Of a stretch of DNA of 23,994 bases, positions 6,053 to 14,915 are shown in pieces. The position numbers and the translations under genes are program-made. Position 1 is the first letter of the stretch. Each line of letters opens with the position of its first letter. A model generated the notes under the pieces. That model had not been told where the DNA came from. It was given only the letters and a program-made list of their open reading frames with translations, and did no database searches. The stretch is from an uncultured Eubacteriales bacterium (GTDB lineage: Bacteria; Bacillota; Clostridia; Oscillospirales; Acutalibacteraceae): NCBI GenBank assembly GCA_934615635.1, contig CAKTTT010000012.1, positions 1 to 23,994 of the forward strand, written 5' to 3'.

Positions 6053-8451
6053 AAAAGCTCCGTCAAGGGGATGTATTCCGCGCTATGAGCGATATCGATG
6101 CTGCCTATATCGACGAAGCCGCCCGTCCGGTTTCACCCAAGCGGATCCACCCGGTGCGTTGGGCGGTGCTGGCCGCCTGCCTCTCGCTGGCGGTGGGCGC
6201 TTCCGTCCTGCTGCCCCTGCTGATGCAGGAGCAGCCCGCGATATCCGCCTCCGACCCCGGCTCCTCACCCGCCGGCGGGGAGCCCGTCGCGCCGCCGCTG
6301 TCCGGGGAGATTCCCTCCTGGTACCTCCCCGGCGACCTTTCCGCCCGTACTCTCACCTACGCGGCGGACCAGATCCGTCTGCCCTCCTCCCAAAGCCAGC
6401 CTTCCCCCTCTCCCCTTCCCCAGCCCTCCGGTTTTCATCCCGCCGCTTCCCTGCGCAAGCAGGCAGACAACAAGGAGGTGGCCCTGCCCTCCGACGCCCG
6501 GGTCATCGACTGCTACAACGCATCCCTCTTGCAGCTGGATCCCCAAACCGTAGCGGGCCACGAAGACTGCAGCGGCCTGTTTTTCGATACCGAGGCCGGC
6601 AAGCTGGTCTGTCTCTCCGAAACCCTGCGAAAAAAGCTGCCGAATCTCCTTCCCGAGGACGCCTCCCTTTTTGTTACGGCTTACAGCGGCGAAACCAATC
6701 GCTGCCTCTTCTCTCTCCAGAGCGACGGCGGCCGTTCGCGTGGGGATTATATATATGATTTCGCCTCCGATACGCTGATCGAGCTGCCGGCCATTGTGGG
6801 CGAAACGGATACCGTCGCCGCGCTGATCCCCCTTTATACCCCGGATCTGCGGTTCGTGGCGGCGGTGGATGCCACGGACGACAACGCTCCCGTTTCCCTC
6901 CATCTGGTGCGGGTGGAAGAAAACGCCGCCCGGACGGAGCATATCGCCGACTATGCGGACGAATATGTAGAACCCTATAAGCGTCTGCTTTTCTCTCCCG
7001 ACAGCCGGTACATGGCTTATGCCGTCCCCACCAAGGACACCTATTCCCTGGTGGGCACCGTGGCGGGAAGCTGGACCATGCGGGATCTTTCCTCCGGTGC
7101 CGAATGGCAGGGAACCGGAAAGATTCTGCGCTTTACCGCAGACGGCGGGGCGGTGATTGTCCGCACCGAAAGCGCCGTCCGGGTGCTGAACCTCTCCAAC
7201 GGCGAGGATATCACAGACAGCGCCGCCCTTCAGGAGTGGGAAAAGCTGGAGGTCACCGCTGTGGATCTGGGCAACCGCTTCACCGGCAGCCGTTACCGCA
7301 TCACCGTGGCTCCGCTGTTTGGCGGCGAGGGTCGGATCGTGGCGGAGGACGTGGGCGCCTATTATCAAAGCGGCGATTACCTTTACACCTATTCCCACGG
7401 CGATGCGGCGGCCCGCTGCCTCTCCCTTACCTCCGGCGAAGCCTTCCAGGTGCCGGTGGATGCCGCTTACCTGGAGCAAACCACTAACCTGCCCGAAACG
7501 CTGCTGGTTCACCATCAGCTTTACCTGAGCAAGGACAGCACCCGCCTGCTGCTGCGCTACTCCACCTCGGTGAAGAGCCCCGACGCGGAGCTGGCCTGGT
7601 ATGCGGAGACTTACAATCTGCCAAATCTGGGACGGCTGTTCGACACCTACGGCAGTTTGGCGGAGATGGAGTCCTACTTCCGTCAGGGAATGAATCCCCC
7701 GGAATTCGACGGTTCATTTGCCGGCTCTGTCTATGTGTCTGTCCCGACCTACTATTATTATCAGGGCGACGGCTACGCCTTCGTGGTTCACCACACGGAA
7801 AATCCGAAGGAAACGCTGCTGTTTGTGGACGATTACCGGGACAACACCTTCACCATTTACACATCCTACGCTTATCCGAGCAGCTACTGGCCCATACCGG
7901 CGGAGCAGAATCCCAGCAAATATTTGCGCAAACCGCTTCCGGCGGATGTGCAGCGGGCGGACAGCGTGGCTCTGTACGCCTCCCTGCCCACCTACGGGGA
8001 TCCGGTGGATCTGGCGGACTATTACACCAACGGCGTATTCGACAGCGCCAAAATGAAGATGCGGGAGCTGGATTTTGACCGCATCCGCTTGCTGGCTCCC
8101 TCCTGGAATATTGTGGATTACACGCAGGTCAGGGAGGACGGCAGCGTTTGGGGCTATATCCTGCCCGATATCTCCCCGGTGGAGGAGCTGCTGCAAATCG
8201 CCCAATCCAAGCCCACCATCGGCTGGGTCACCCTCCAGGCGGAGCGGGAAAGCAAGGGTGCCACCCGGCAATATCAGATTATCCTGGGGGATGCCCTAGA
8301 TTTCAGTGTGAGCCGTCTGGCAGACGGCCGGGGCATGGTGCTGTTTAACGACTGTTATCGCGCCCTGGACGACGACGAATACCAGCGGATGCAGGAAATC
8401 TGCCGCGCCTTATATGACGACGCGGTCTCCAAAGACGGAATGGAGGGCTGA
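6049..8451 (+). CDS. Membrane-anchored protein with beta-propeller-like exterior, putative anti-sigma sensor
   Basis: An 800-residue protein starting inside the sigma-factor stop codon. The short cytoplasmic N-terminus (residues 1-36) contains MSDIDAAYIDEA, resembling a motif common in Clostridia proteins encoded right after ECF sigma factors. One membrane segment follows (about 37-59), then a Ser/Pro-rich linker (about 60-140), and a long exterior. In the exterior, FSPDSRYMAYAV (about 316-327) and RFTADGGAVIVRTESAVRVLNLSNGEDI are blade-like repeats of WD40/TolB-type propellers. The tandem position suggests the N-terminus holds the sigma factor until the outer domain senses a signal. No zinc-finger HxxxCxxC anti-sigma motif is present, so the mechanism is uncertain. 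The C-terminal half (about 480-800) is not recognised. Confidence 0.75.
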   Translation: MKKLRQGDVFRAMSDIDAAYIDEAARPVSPKRIHPVRWAVLAACLSLAVGASVLLPLLMQEQPAISASDPGSSPAGGEPVAPPLSGEIPSWYLPGDLSARTLTYAADQIRLPSSQSQPSPSPLPQPSGFHPAASLRKQADNKEVALPSDARVIDCYNASLLQLDPQTVAGHEDCSGLFFDTEAGKLVCLSETLRKKLPNLLPEDASLFVTAYSGETNRCLFSLQSDGGRSRGDYIYDFASDTLIELPAIVGETDTVAALIPLYTPDLRFVAAVDATDDNAPVSLHLVRVEENAARTEHIADYADEYVEPYKRLLFSPDSRYMAYAVPTKDTYSLVGTVAGSWTMRDLSSGAEWQGTGKILRFTADGGAVIVRTESAVRVLNLSNGEDITDSAALQEWEKLEVTAVDLGNRFTGSRYRITVAPLFGGEGRIVAEDVGAYYQSGDYLYTYSHGDAAARCLSLTSGEAFQVPVDAAYLEQTTNLPETLLVHHQLYLSKDSTRLLLRYSTSVKSPDAELAWYAETYNLPNLGRLFDTYGSLAEMESYFRQGMNPPEFDGSFAGSVYVSVPTYYYYQGDGYAFVVHHTENPKETLLFVDDYRDNTFTIYTSYAYPSSYWPIPAEQNPSKYLRKPLPADVQRADSVALYASLPTYGDPVDLADYYTNGVFDSAKMKMRELDFDRIRLLAPSWNIVDYTQVREDGSVWGYILPDISPVEELLQIAQSKPTIGWVTLQAERESKGATRQYQIILGDALDFSVSRLADGRGMVLFNDCYRALDDDEYQRMQEICRALYDDAVSKDGMEG

Positions 8452-8517
8452 AGAGCTCCCGCGGGCTGTTACCATGATTTTCCGGCCTCCCGCAATCGCC
8501 GCCGGATTTTTTATAAG

Positions 8518-8559
8518 GAAAAGCAGGTCTGCCGCCAATTGGCGGCAGACCTGCTTTTC
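8518..8559 (+). terminator. Strong Rho-independent terminator after the sigma/sensor pair
   Basis: A perfect 19-bp stem (8518-8536 with 8541-8559) closes on AATT and is followed by TTATTGTC. The arms start and end in A/T runs, so it can act in both directions. It lies about 66 bases after the 800-residue gene. Confidence 0.9.
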
Positions 8560-9019
8560 TTATTGTCATGGAAACCACCGGCATAGCCGGTGGAGGTCTC
8601 CCGTCAGCTTCCGCTTCAAGCGTGGGCGAAGCGAGTCATAACATAGCAGAAAAAGTAACGGTAGATGCGGTGTGCCTGTTTATGGGCGGTAGGGCACGTG
8701 ATGCAAGGGAAATACCGTTCCGTGCGTGTCTTGCGTCGCCTGCCGGTATCAGGCCCTTTTAGCGCCTGCTCACGCCTCCCGATTCGCTGCTGGTTGTGAC
8801 TGCTGTAACTCCTCCGGCCGCAGGAAATGCCAAGGCAGTGAGCGAAACAAGCCGCTAACAGCAGCCCTCCGGCAATAGAAAGGCGGCCGCCAAAACGGGA
8901 ATCCGTTCTGTCACAAACAGCGGGACGAGGAAGGTGAGGAGCGCATGGATCCAATGTCGAGCATTTGAGAGGGGAGGGCGATTACTGGGTCGCTAGCCAT
9001 AGGGCCGCGCCATTCCCGC
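8560..9019. other. Gene-free stretch with hairpin; possible mobile-element remnant or structured RNA
   Basis: No reading frame here has a ribosome binding site or a recognisable product. The stretch opens with a perfect 8-bp hairpin (8575-8582 with 8586-8593, loop ATA). Stem-loops of this CCACCGGC kind are often seen at IS200/IS605-type element ends, but no transposase or TnpB-like motif could be read on either strand. Further short inverted pairs (for example ATACCG with CGGTAT around 8720-8755) hint at structure. A minus-strand open frame at 8616-8954 lacks any recognisable domain. I cannot decide between element scar, non-coding RNA and decayed gene. Confidence 0.3.
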
Positions 9020-9709
9020 TTATTTTTGTCCGTAGTAAGCGCCGGGGCCATGCTTGCGCAGAAAATGCCTGTCCAGCAGCGCCTGGGACATCGGGGCGGC
9101 GTCCGGTCGCAGCAGCTCGGTGTGCAGCGCCATCATCGCCACCTCCTCCAGCACCACCGCGTTATGGACCGCCTCTTCCGCATCCTTCCCCCAGGCGAAG
9201 GGGCCGTGATTTTTTACCAGGACCGCCGGCAGGGCCGCCGGGTCCAGCTCCCGGAAACGCTCCGCCACCACGCGGCCGGTTTCCTCCTCATAGGCGCCGC
9301 CGATTTCCGCCGCCGTCATCTCCCGTGTACAAGGGATCTCTCCATAAAAATCATCCCCGTGGGTGGTACCGTAAGCGGGGATTCCCCGGCCGGCCTGGGC
9401 CCAGCAGGTAGCCCAGCGGGAATGGGTGTGGACAATCCCTCCCGCCGCCGCGAAGGCGCGGTAGAGAACCAGGTGGGTGGGCAGGTCCGAGGAGGGACGC
9501 AGTTCCCCCTCCATCACCCGCCCCTCCAGATCGGTCACCACCATGCAGTCCGGCGTCAGCGCGGCGTAATCCACACCGCTGGGTTTGATGACCACCAGCC
9601 CGGCCTCCCGGTCAATGGCGGAGACGTTTCCCCAGGTAAAGGTGACCAGACCATATTCCGGCAGCAGCCGGTTGGCCCGGCAGACCCTTTCCTTCAATTC
9701 CTCCAGCAT
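9020..9709 (-). CDS. araD: L-ribulose-5-phosphate 4-epimerase
   Basis: A 229-residue class II aldolase-family enzyme that converts L-ribulose 5-phosphate to D-xylulose 5-phosphate, the last step of bacterial arabinose catabolism. The zinc site is complete: Asp75 in SSDLPTH, His94 and His96 in IVHTHSRWAT, and His168 in KNHGPFAW. The TWGNVSAID segment near residue 25 and KPSGVDY near 42 fit phosphate binding. Length matches E. coli AraD (231 residues). The start follows AGGAGAAGGG and is 14 bp from the end of araA. It is the last gene of the araB-araA-araD run; no clear terminator was seen after it. Confidence 0.96.
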   Translation of the reverse strand: MLEELKERVCRANRLLPEYGLVTFTWGNVSAIDREAGLVVIKPSGVDYAALTPDCMVVTDLEGRVMEGELRPSSDLPTHLVLYRAFAAAGGIVHTHSRWATCWAQAGRGIPAYGTTHGDDFYGEIPCTREMTAAEIGGAYEEETGRVVAERFRELDPAALPAVLVKNHGPFAWGKDAEEAVHNAVVLEEVAMMALHTELLRPDAAPMSQALLDRHFLRKHGPGAYYGQK

Positions 9710-9723
9710 GTCCCTTCTCCTCC

Positions 9724-11199
9724 TCAGCGTCTATATAGGCCGTCGTTCCACCGCAGCTCCCGCCGCAGGGCGCCCACGTCCGTATCCGCGCCGATATGGA
9801 CATATTCCACCTCCAGCAACTCCGCCAGATCCTCCAGTTCCTCCGCCGTGAGCGCATAGCTGAGCACCGAATGATGGGCACCTCCCGCGGTCATCCAAGC
9901 CTCCGCCGCGGTTTCCAAAGAGGGCCGCGGCTTCCATAGCACCCCCGCCACCGGCAGGCGGGGCATATCCCGTTCCTGCTCCACGCAGTCGACATCATTG
10001 ACGATCATCCGGAACCGGTCTCCCATATCCACAAGCGTGGCCAGCACCGCCGGGCCGGCTTTGGCCCGGAACACCAGCCGGGCCGGCGCCTCCCGGTCCC
10101 CGATGCCCAGCTTCTCCACCCGGATGCGGGGACGCTCGCAGGCCAGGGAGGGGCATACCTCCAGCATATGCGCGCCCAGCTCCAGGGGGTTGGCCGGGTC
10201 AAAATGGTAGGTATAATCCTCCATGAAAGCGGTGCCGCCCGACCGGTCGGCGGTCATCCGCTTCATGATCCGGCAGAGGGCCGCCGTTTTCCAGTCGCCC
10301 TCCCCCGCGAAACCGTATCCCTGCCGCATCAGGTCTTGTACCGCCAGACCGGGGAGCTGGCGCAGCCCCTGCAGATCCTGGAAATTGGTGTGGAAGGCGC
10401 CGAAGCCGCCCCACTCCAAGAAGCGGCGCAGGGCGACCTCCTCCCTGGCCTGGTACCGCACCGCCTCCAGCCGGTCGGTATCCAGATCATAGTGCGCTGC
10501 ATAGTCGGCCATCTGCGCGTCGATCTCCGTTTCGGTCACCGCCTCGGTTGCCCGGACGATATCCCCCACGCCATAGTGATCCACCTGCCAGCCGAACACC
10601 ATCTGGGCCTCCACCTTATCCCCGTCGGTCACCGCCACCTGGCGCATATTGTCGCTGATCCGCAGCACCCGCAGGCGGCGGCTCTCCGCCACGCCCACCG
10701 CCGCCCGCATCCAGTTTCCCATCCGCCGGCGGGTCCGCTCCTCCTGCCAGAAGCCGGCCACGGTTTTATGTGGCAGGCGCATCCGCGCCAGTATGTAGGC
10801 GAACTCTCGGTCCCCATGAGCGGACTGATGGAGGTTCATATATTCCATGTCGATACTTTCCCAGGGGATGTCCCGGCCGTACTGGGTGTTGAGATGGAGC
10901 AGGGGTTTGCGCAGCCTCTGCAGGCCGCCGATCCACATTTTGGCCGGGGAAAAGGTGTGCATCCAGGCGATTACCCCCACGCACTCCTCCACGCTGTCCG
11001 CCTCCGCCAGGATGCGGCTGATTTCCTCGGGATTTCGCACCACCGGCTTCCAGACAACCTGGCAGGGGATCAGCGGATCCTCGTTCCACCACTCGACCAT
11101 CTCCCGGGTGTGGGCGTCCACGGCGCGGAGCACCTCATCGCCGTACAGGTCCTGGCTGCCCGCCACCAGCCATACGGCGTACTTTTTCAGTTCATTCAT
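9724..11199 (-). CDS. araA: L-arabinose isomerase
   Basis: A 491-residue cytoplasmic enzyme that isomerises L-arabinose to L-ribulose. The four expected metal ligands are present: Glu300 in GFAGEGDWK, Glu327 in FMEDYTYHF, His344 in LGAHMLEV, and His443 (or 442) in GGAHHSVLS. The N-terminal VWLVAGSQDLYG and the MHTFSPAKMWI stretch (about 80-90) are also family hallmarks. The ATG overlaps the araB stop by 8 bp, with AGAAGGGG in the end of araB, so translation is coupled. Length agrees with the family (about 500). Confidence 0.97.
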   Translation of the reverse strand: MNELKKYAVWLVAGSQDLYGDEVLRAVDAHTREMVEWWNEDPLIPCQVVWKPVVRNPEEISRILAEADSVEECVGVIAWMHTFSPAKMWIGGLQRLRKPLLHLNTQYGRDIPWESIDMEYMNLHQSAHGDREFAYILARMRLPHKTVAGFWQEERTRRRMGNWMRAAVGVAESRRLRVLRISDNMRQVAVTDGDKVEAQMVFGWQVDHYGVGDIVRATEAVTETEIDAQMADYAAHYDLDTDRLEAVRYQAREEVALRRFLEWGGFGAFHTNFQDLQGLRQLPGLAVQDLMRQGYGFAGEGDWKTAALCRIMKRMTADRSGGTAFMEDYTYHFDPANPLELGAHMLEVCPSLACERPRIRVEKLGIGDREAPARLVFRAKAGPAVLATLVDMGDRFRMIVNDVDCVEQERDMPRLPVAGVLWKPRPSLETAAEAWMTAGGAHHSVLSYALTAEELEDLAELLEVEYVHIGADTDVGALRRELRWNDGLYRR

Positions 11200-12877
11200 G
11201 CGACCGTCCCCTTCTCGCGGCCTCGGCTTTCAGCGCCTTGAGCCTCTTCATCATCTCGTTTCCACCCCGACCGAAATAATCATGGAGGCGGGTGTATTCC
11301 TCATACAGCCGGTCGTATATCGCCGCCCTGCAGGGATCGGGGAGATACCGCTCCTCCTTCAAACTGCCCATGATCCTGGAAGCCTCCGCCACGGTGTCGT
11401 AACCCCCGGCGGCACGGCCCGCCGCTACCGCTGCGAAGATGGCAGATCCCAGCGCCGGTCCCTGAAGAGATCCCGCGATATGCACCGGCATATTCAGCAC
11501 ATCCGCATATATCTGCATGGTCAGAGGATCCTTCTGGGAAATCCCGCCGGCCGCATAGAACTCCTCCACCGCCACGCCGCCCTGACGGAAGGTTTCCACA
11601 ATTTTCCTGGTGCCGTAGGCCGTGGCCTCGATCAGCGCCCGGTAGATCTCCTCCGGCCGGGTTTGCAGGGTCATGCCCGCAAGCAATCCTGTCAGATCCA
11701 CATCCACCAGCACAGACCGGTTGCCGTTCCACCAATCCAGCGCCACCAGGCCGCTTTCGCCAGGGTAAAGGGCTTCCGCTTTCTCCCGCAGCAGGGCATG
11801 GAGATTCATCCCCCGGCTTTTCGCCTCCTCTGTGTAGGCGGAGGGCAGGCAGTTGTCGATAAACCAGGCGAAATGGTCTCCCACGCAGCTTTGCCCCGCT
11901 TCATAGCCGAAAAAGCCGGGCAGAATACCATCCTCCACCACGCCGCACATACCGGGGACCATCTTCTCCCTCTCTCCCAGCAGCATATGGCAGGTGGAGG
12001 TGCCCATGATGGCCAGCATCTTTCCCGGGCCCTCAATCTTCACGGCCGGGACGCAGACATGGGCGTCCACATTGCCCACGCTGACCGCCGTCCCCTCCAC
12101 CAGTCCGGTCAAGGCCGCGGCCGCCTTGGAAAGCCCGCCGGCCCGCCGGCCCAGCGGCGTTACCGGGCAGGCGTATTTTTCCCGGATCACATGCCGCAGC
12201 TTCGGATGCAGTTCCCCGAAGAACGCCTCGGAGGGATAACCCGCTTCCTTGCTCCAGATGGCCTTGTAGCCCGCGGTGCAGCTATTGCGGCTGGGCTCTC
12301 CCGTTAACTGCCAGACGATCCAGTCCGCCGCCTCCACAAAGCTGTCCATGGCATCGTACAGCTCCGGCGCTTCCTCCACAATCTGCAGCAGCTTGGGGAA
12401 CTCCCACTCCGAGGAGATTTTCCCCCCATAGCGGGCCAGCCATCCCTCCCCCCGGCGGGCGGCCAGAGCATTGAGCCGATTCGCCTGATCCTGGGCCGCA
12501 TGATGCTTCCACAGCTTGACGTAGGCGTGGGGATTGCCCGCGTATTCCGGCAGGAAGCACAAGGGGGTGCCGTCCGCCTTGACCGGCAGCACCGTACAGG
12601 CGGTGAAGTCGGTGCCCACGCCGACGACCTCCTCCGGCTTCGCTCCCGCCTGCCGCAGCAGCGCCGGAATCGTATGCGCCAGCACGTCCAGGTAATCCTG
12701 GGGATGCTGCAGCGCCCAGTCCGGTCCCAGCTTGCGGCCGTCCGGCAGGCACTCGTCCATCACGCCGTGGGGATAATCGTACACCGCGGAGGCCCTTTCC
12801 TCTCCTGTTTCCACATCCACCAGTACCGCCCGTCCCGATAGGGTGCCGTAATCAATGCCGATGCTGTAACGTCTCAT
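11192..12877 (-). CDS. araB: Ribulokinase
   Basis: A 561-residue FGGY-family kinase phosphorylating L-ribulose to L-ribulose 5-phosphate. The N-terminal phosphate loop GIDYGTLSGRAV (7-18), GVGTDFTACTVLPV (about 87-100), and the C-terminal nucleotide site (GYEAGQSCVGDHFAWF, then AAGGISQKDPLTMQI) are all intact. Length is close to E. coli AraB (566). AAGGGG precedes the ATG. It lies 61 bp after the URO-D-like gene and overlaps araA. It completes, with araA and araD, the isomerase-kinase-epimerase route from arabinose to xylulose 5-phosphate. Confidence 0.97.
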   Translation of the reverse strand: MRRYSIGIDYGTLSGRAVLVDVETGEERASAVYDYPHGVMDECLPDGRKLGPDWALQHPQDYLDVLAHTIPALLRQAGAKPEEVVGVGTDFTACTVLPVKADGTPLCFLPEYAGNPHAYVKLWKHHAAQDQANRLNALAARRGEGWLARYGGKISSEWEFPKLLQIVEEAPELYDAMDSFVEAADWIVWQLTGEPSRNSCTAGYKAIWSKEAGYPSEAFFGELHPKLRHVIREKYACPVTPLGRRAGGLSKAAAALTGLVEGTAVSVGNVDAHVCVPAVKIEGPGKMLAIMGTSTCHMLLGEREKMVPGMCGVVEDGILPGFFGYEAGQSCVGDHFAWFIDNCLPSAYTEEAKSRGMNLHALLREKAEALYPGESGLVALDWWNGNRSVLVDVDLTGLLAGMTLQTRPEEIYRALIEATAYGTRKIVETFRQGGVAVEEFYAAGGISQKDPLTMQIYADVLNMPVHIAGSLQGPALGSAIFAAVAAGRAAGGYDTVAEASRIMGSLKEERYLPDPCRAAIYDRLYEEYTRLHDYFGRGGNEMMKRLKALKAEAARRGRSHE

Positions 12878-12938
12878 TCCGTTTCCCCTTTCTACCGCTT
12901 ATTGACAGGTGAGGGTTCCCATGCTATGCTGAAACCGC

Positions 12939-13952
12939 TCACTGATTTTCAAAAACCTCCAGCATGGCGAGGATGTTCTCCGGCGGCACGTCGGCGGGAA
13001 CCGCATGGGTGGGCGCGACGATGTAACCGCCCTCTTTTCCCATGACGTCTATCATCCGCCGCGTCTCCTCCTTCACCCTTTCCGGCGTGGCATAAGGCAG
13101 TAGCTGCTGGGTGGAAATACCCCCCCAAAAGGCCAGATCCCTGCCGAATTCCCGCTTGACCGCCTCCACATCGTATATCTCCGGCTGGAAGGTTTGGTAG
13201 CAGTCCAGTCCGACCTCGATCAAGTCCGGAAAGATCTCGTGGATGTCTCCGCAGGAATGCTGGAGGATGAATTTGCCGCCTTTCTTCGCCCGCTGATACA
13301 ACGCCGCCATGCGAGGCTTGATAAAGGTCCTCCACAGCTCCGGCCCCATAATGAGGCCCCGCTGCTGTCCCCAGTCGTCCCCGAAGTAGATCCCGTCCAG
13401 GGGATACTCGTTGAGAATATCGATCACCCGCAGGTCGAAATCCCGGATCCGGTCCAGCAGCGCGTGGGTGAACGCCGGCTCCGTCAGCATGAATACCAAG
13501 GCGTTCTCCATACCGCAGTAGCTCCACAGCCGCTCAAACATGGAAAAGCCGATGCCCGCAAAGACAAAGCGGTCCCCCGCCCCCGCCAGCATGGCCTCAA
13601 TTTCCCGGCGCAGCCTCGCTTCGTTGAGAACCGGCTCCGGCAGCAGGGACAGCTCCGGCTCACTCAGCAGCGGATGATCCACCACCCCGATATCTTTATC
13701 CGCCCCCGAGCGGTTCCAGCACACGCCGAAATCGTCCCGGAAAATCTCCGATCCCGCCGCCGTCTCCGTCGGCCAGCCCCAATATTGGATGTAGCACAGG
13801 TGGATGCCGGTGCCGGCGAGATAATCCGACGCGCCGGTAAAGGCCGCCAGCTGCTCCTCCGCCTGTCCCGTCAGATCGATGTGATAGGGGACGATATCCG
13901 TCTGCTGATGACGCAGGGCCTGGATGACCCGTTCCCTTCTCGTCAACGCCAT
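12939..13952 (-). CDS. Uroporphyrinogen decarboxylase / MtaA-like family protein
   Basis: A 337-residue TIM-barrel protein of the URO-D superfamily, which includes HemE and the zinc methyltransferases MtaA and CmuA. The first part of the zinc motif of the methyltransferase branch is present (His232-Ser-Cys234-Gly-Asp in LQHSCGDI). The C-terminal Cys of MtaA is replaced by the region PTHAVPADVPPENI around His316. It lacks the HemE N-terminal substrate signature, so haem synthesis is unlikely. As first gene of the arabinose operon it may act on a sugar-linked or methylated compound, but the substrate is unknown. It starts the operon opposite a PocR-AraC regulator. Confidence is high for the family, low for function. 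Confidence 0.85.
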   Translation of the reverse strand: MALTRRERVIQALRHQQTDIVPYHIDLTGQAEEQLAAFTGASDYLAGTGIHLCYIQYWGWPTETAAGSEIFRDDFGVCWNRSGADKDIGVVDHPLLSEPELSLLPEPVLNEARLRREIEAMLAGAGDRFVFAGIGFSMFERLWSYCGMENALVFMLTEPAFTHALLDRIRDFDLRVIDILNEYPLDGIYFGDDWGQQRGLIMGPELWRTFIKPRMAALYQRAKKGGKFILQHSCGDIHEIFPDLIEVGLDCYQTFQPEIYDVEAVKREFGRDLAFWGGISTQQLLPYATPERVKEETRRMIDVMGKEGGYIVAPTHAVPADVPPENILAMLEVFENQ

Positions 13953-13995
13953 GTCTCTACAACCTTTCTCTTTTTATTTTTTACCTCTTGGTTCC

Positions 13996-14032
13996 ACTAT
14001 AGCGCATTTTCCCCGGATGGTGGAGGGAAAAT
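13996..14032 (-). promoter_or_regulatory. Arabinose-operon promoter with flanking inverted repeat
   Basis: On the minus strand TATAGT (14001-13996) makes a good -10 box, but the -35 region (TCCACC, 14024-14019) is poor, as expected for an activator-dependent promoter. An inverted repeat ATTTTCCC-N11-GGGAAAAT (14006-14013 and 14025-14032) straddles this -35 position. A -10-like TACAAT (14058-14063) on the plus strand would serve the divergent regulator, also with a weak -35. The repeat lies between both promoters and is a candidate operator. Confidence 0.55.
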
Positions 14033-14096
14033 CGTCCGGTTCAATAGCATTTTCCGCTACAATTTACTCGATTATGCAGTTCGGGAGGTTTACGCC

Positions 14097-14915
14097 ATGA
14101 ATGTACAGAACGCCTTGGAGCACGCGGAGGATATCCGGCGGCTGATGGCCAGCTTTTACCGGCTGACCCGGGTCCGCATGTCCTTTTTTACCGAACAGCG
14201 GGAGGAGATCATCGACTACCCCTCCGGCCAATGCGCCTTCTGCCGCCGTCTGCGGCAGGATCCGGAGATGAACCGCCGCTGCCAGTGCTGCGACCAGCGG
14301 GCTTTCGATGCCACCGACCGCATGGAGGGGGTCAACATCTACGACTGCCACGCCGGTCTCACCGAAGCCATCGTCGCCTTCCGGCACAACGGCCGTCCCA
14401 CCGGCTATCTGATGATCGGTCAGTTTCTGTCGGATCACGCCGCCTATCCGGCCGACTACCCGGAGGAGCTGCTGCCCCTATACCGGCAGCAGACGGTGCT
14501 GGATCCGCCCCGCATCCGGGCGGCGGCGGATATCATGGAAGCCTGCGTCGGCTATATTCTCTATCGGGATTGGTTCCACGCCCACACCGATACACCGGCC
14601 CAGCGCATCCGGCGATATATCGATCGGCATTATGCGGAAAAGCTGTCGCTGGATGAGCTGGCCCAGGCGGTGTTCATGTCCCGCAGCGCCCTGTGCCAAT
14701 ATGTGCGGCAGGAAATGGGGACCACTGTAAACCGGCTCATCGAGGAAAAGCGCATGGAGGTCGCCAAGGAATGGCTATCCCTCCCGGGGCGGTCGATTAT
14801 CCAGGCGGCGGATGCCTGCGGCTACAGCGATACCAATTATTTCACCCGCCGGTTTAAAAAGCACACCGGTATGACCCCCTCCGCCTACCGGGAAACCCGG
14901 TTTTCCGACAGATAA
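14097..14915 (+). CDS. PocR-domain AraC-family transcriptional regulator
   Basis: A 272-residue regulator. The N-terminal half looks like a PocR ligand-sensing domain: cysteines at 46, 49, 62, 64, 65 and 84, with IYDCHAGLTEAI and GYLMIGQFLS typical of that fold. The C-terminal half (about 168-268) holds two helix-turn-helix motifs of AraC type (LSLDELAQAVFMSRSALCQYVRQ and SIIQAADACGYSDTNYFTRRFKKHTGMTPSAYR). The ATG at 14097 has GGGAGG 8 bases upstream; the reading frame is open much further upstream, but that part is antisense to the URO-D gene. Being divergent from the arabinose operon, it most likely controls it. The sensed ligand is unknown; PocR domains are thought to bind small hydrocarbon derivatives. 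Confidence 0.9.
   Translation: MNVQNALEHAEDIRRLMASFYRLTRVRMSFFTEQREEIIDYPSGQCAFCRRLRQDPEMNRRCQCCDQRAFDATDRMEGVNIYDCHAGLTEAIVAFRHNGRPTGYLMIGQFLSDHAAYPADYPEELLPLYRQQTVLDPPRIRAAADIMEACVGYILYRDWFHAHTDTPAQRIRRYIDRHYAEKLSLDELAQAVFMSRSALCQYVRQEMGTTVNRLIEEKRMEVAKEWLSLPGRSIIQAADACGYSDTNYFTRRFKKHTGMTPSAYRETRFSDR

Noticed and set aside
6265..7515. 416-codon open frame on the minus strand
   Set aside because: Antisense to the sigma-coupled membrane protein and rich in Gly/Val/His typical of shadow frames.
8616..8954. 112-codon minus-strand open frame as a transposase or TnpB fragment
   Set aside because: No transposase, zinc-ribbon or RuvC-like motif could be read and there is no start signal; listed only as unexplained sequence.
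13194..14096. N-terminal extension of the PocR-AraC regulator
   Set aside because: The frame is open, but it is antisense to the URO-D-like gene and crosses the divergent promoter region; GGGAGG before the ATG at 14097 decides the start.
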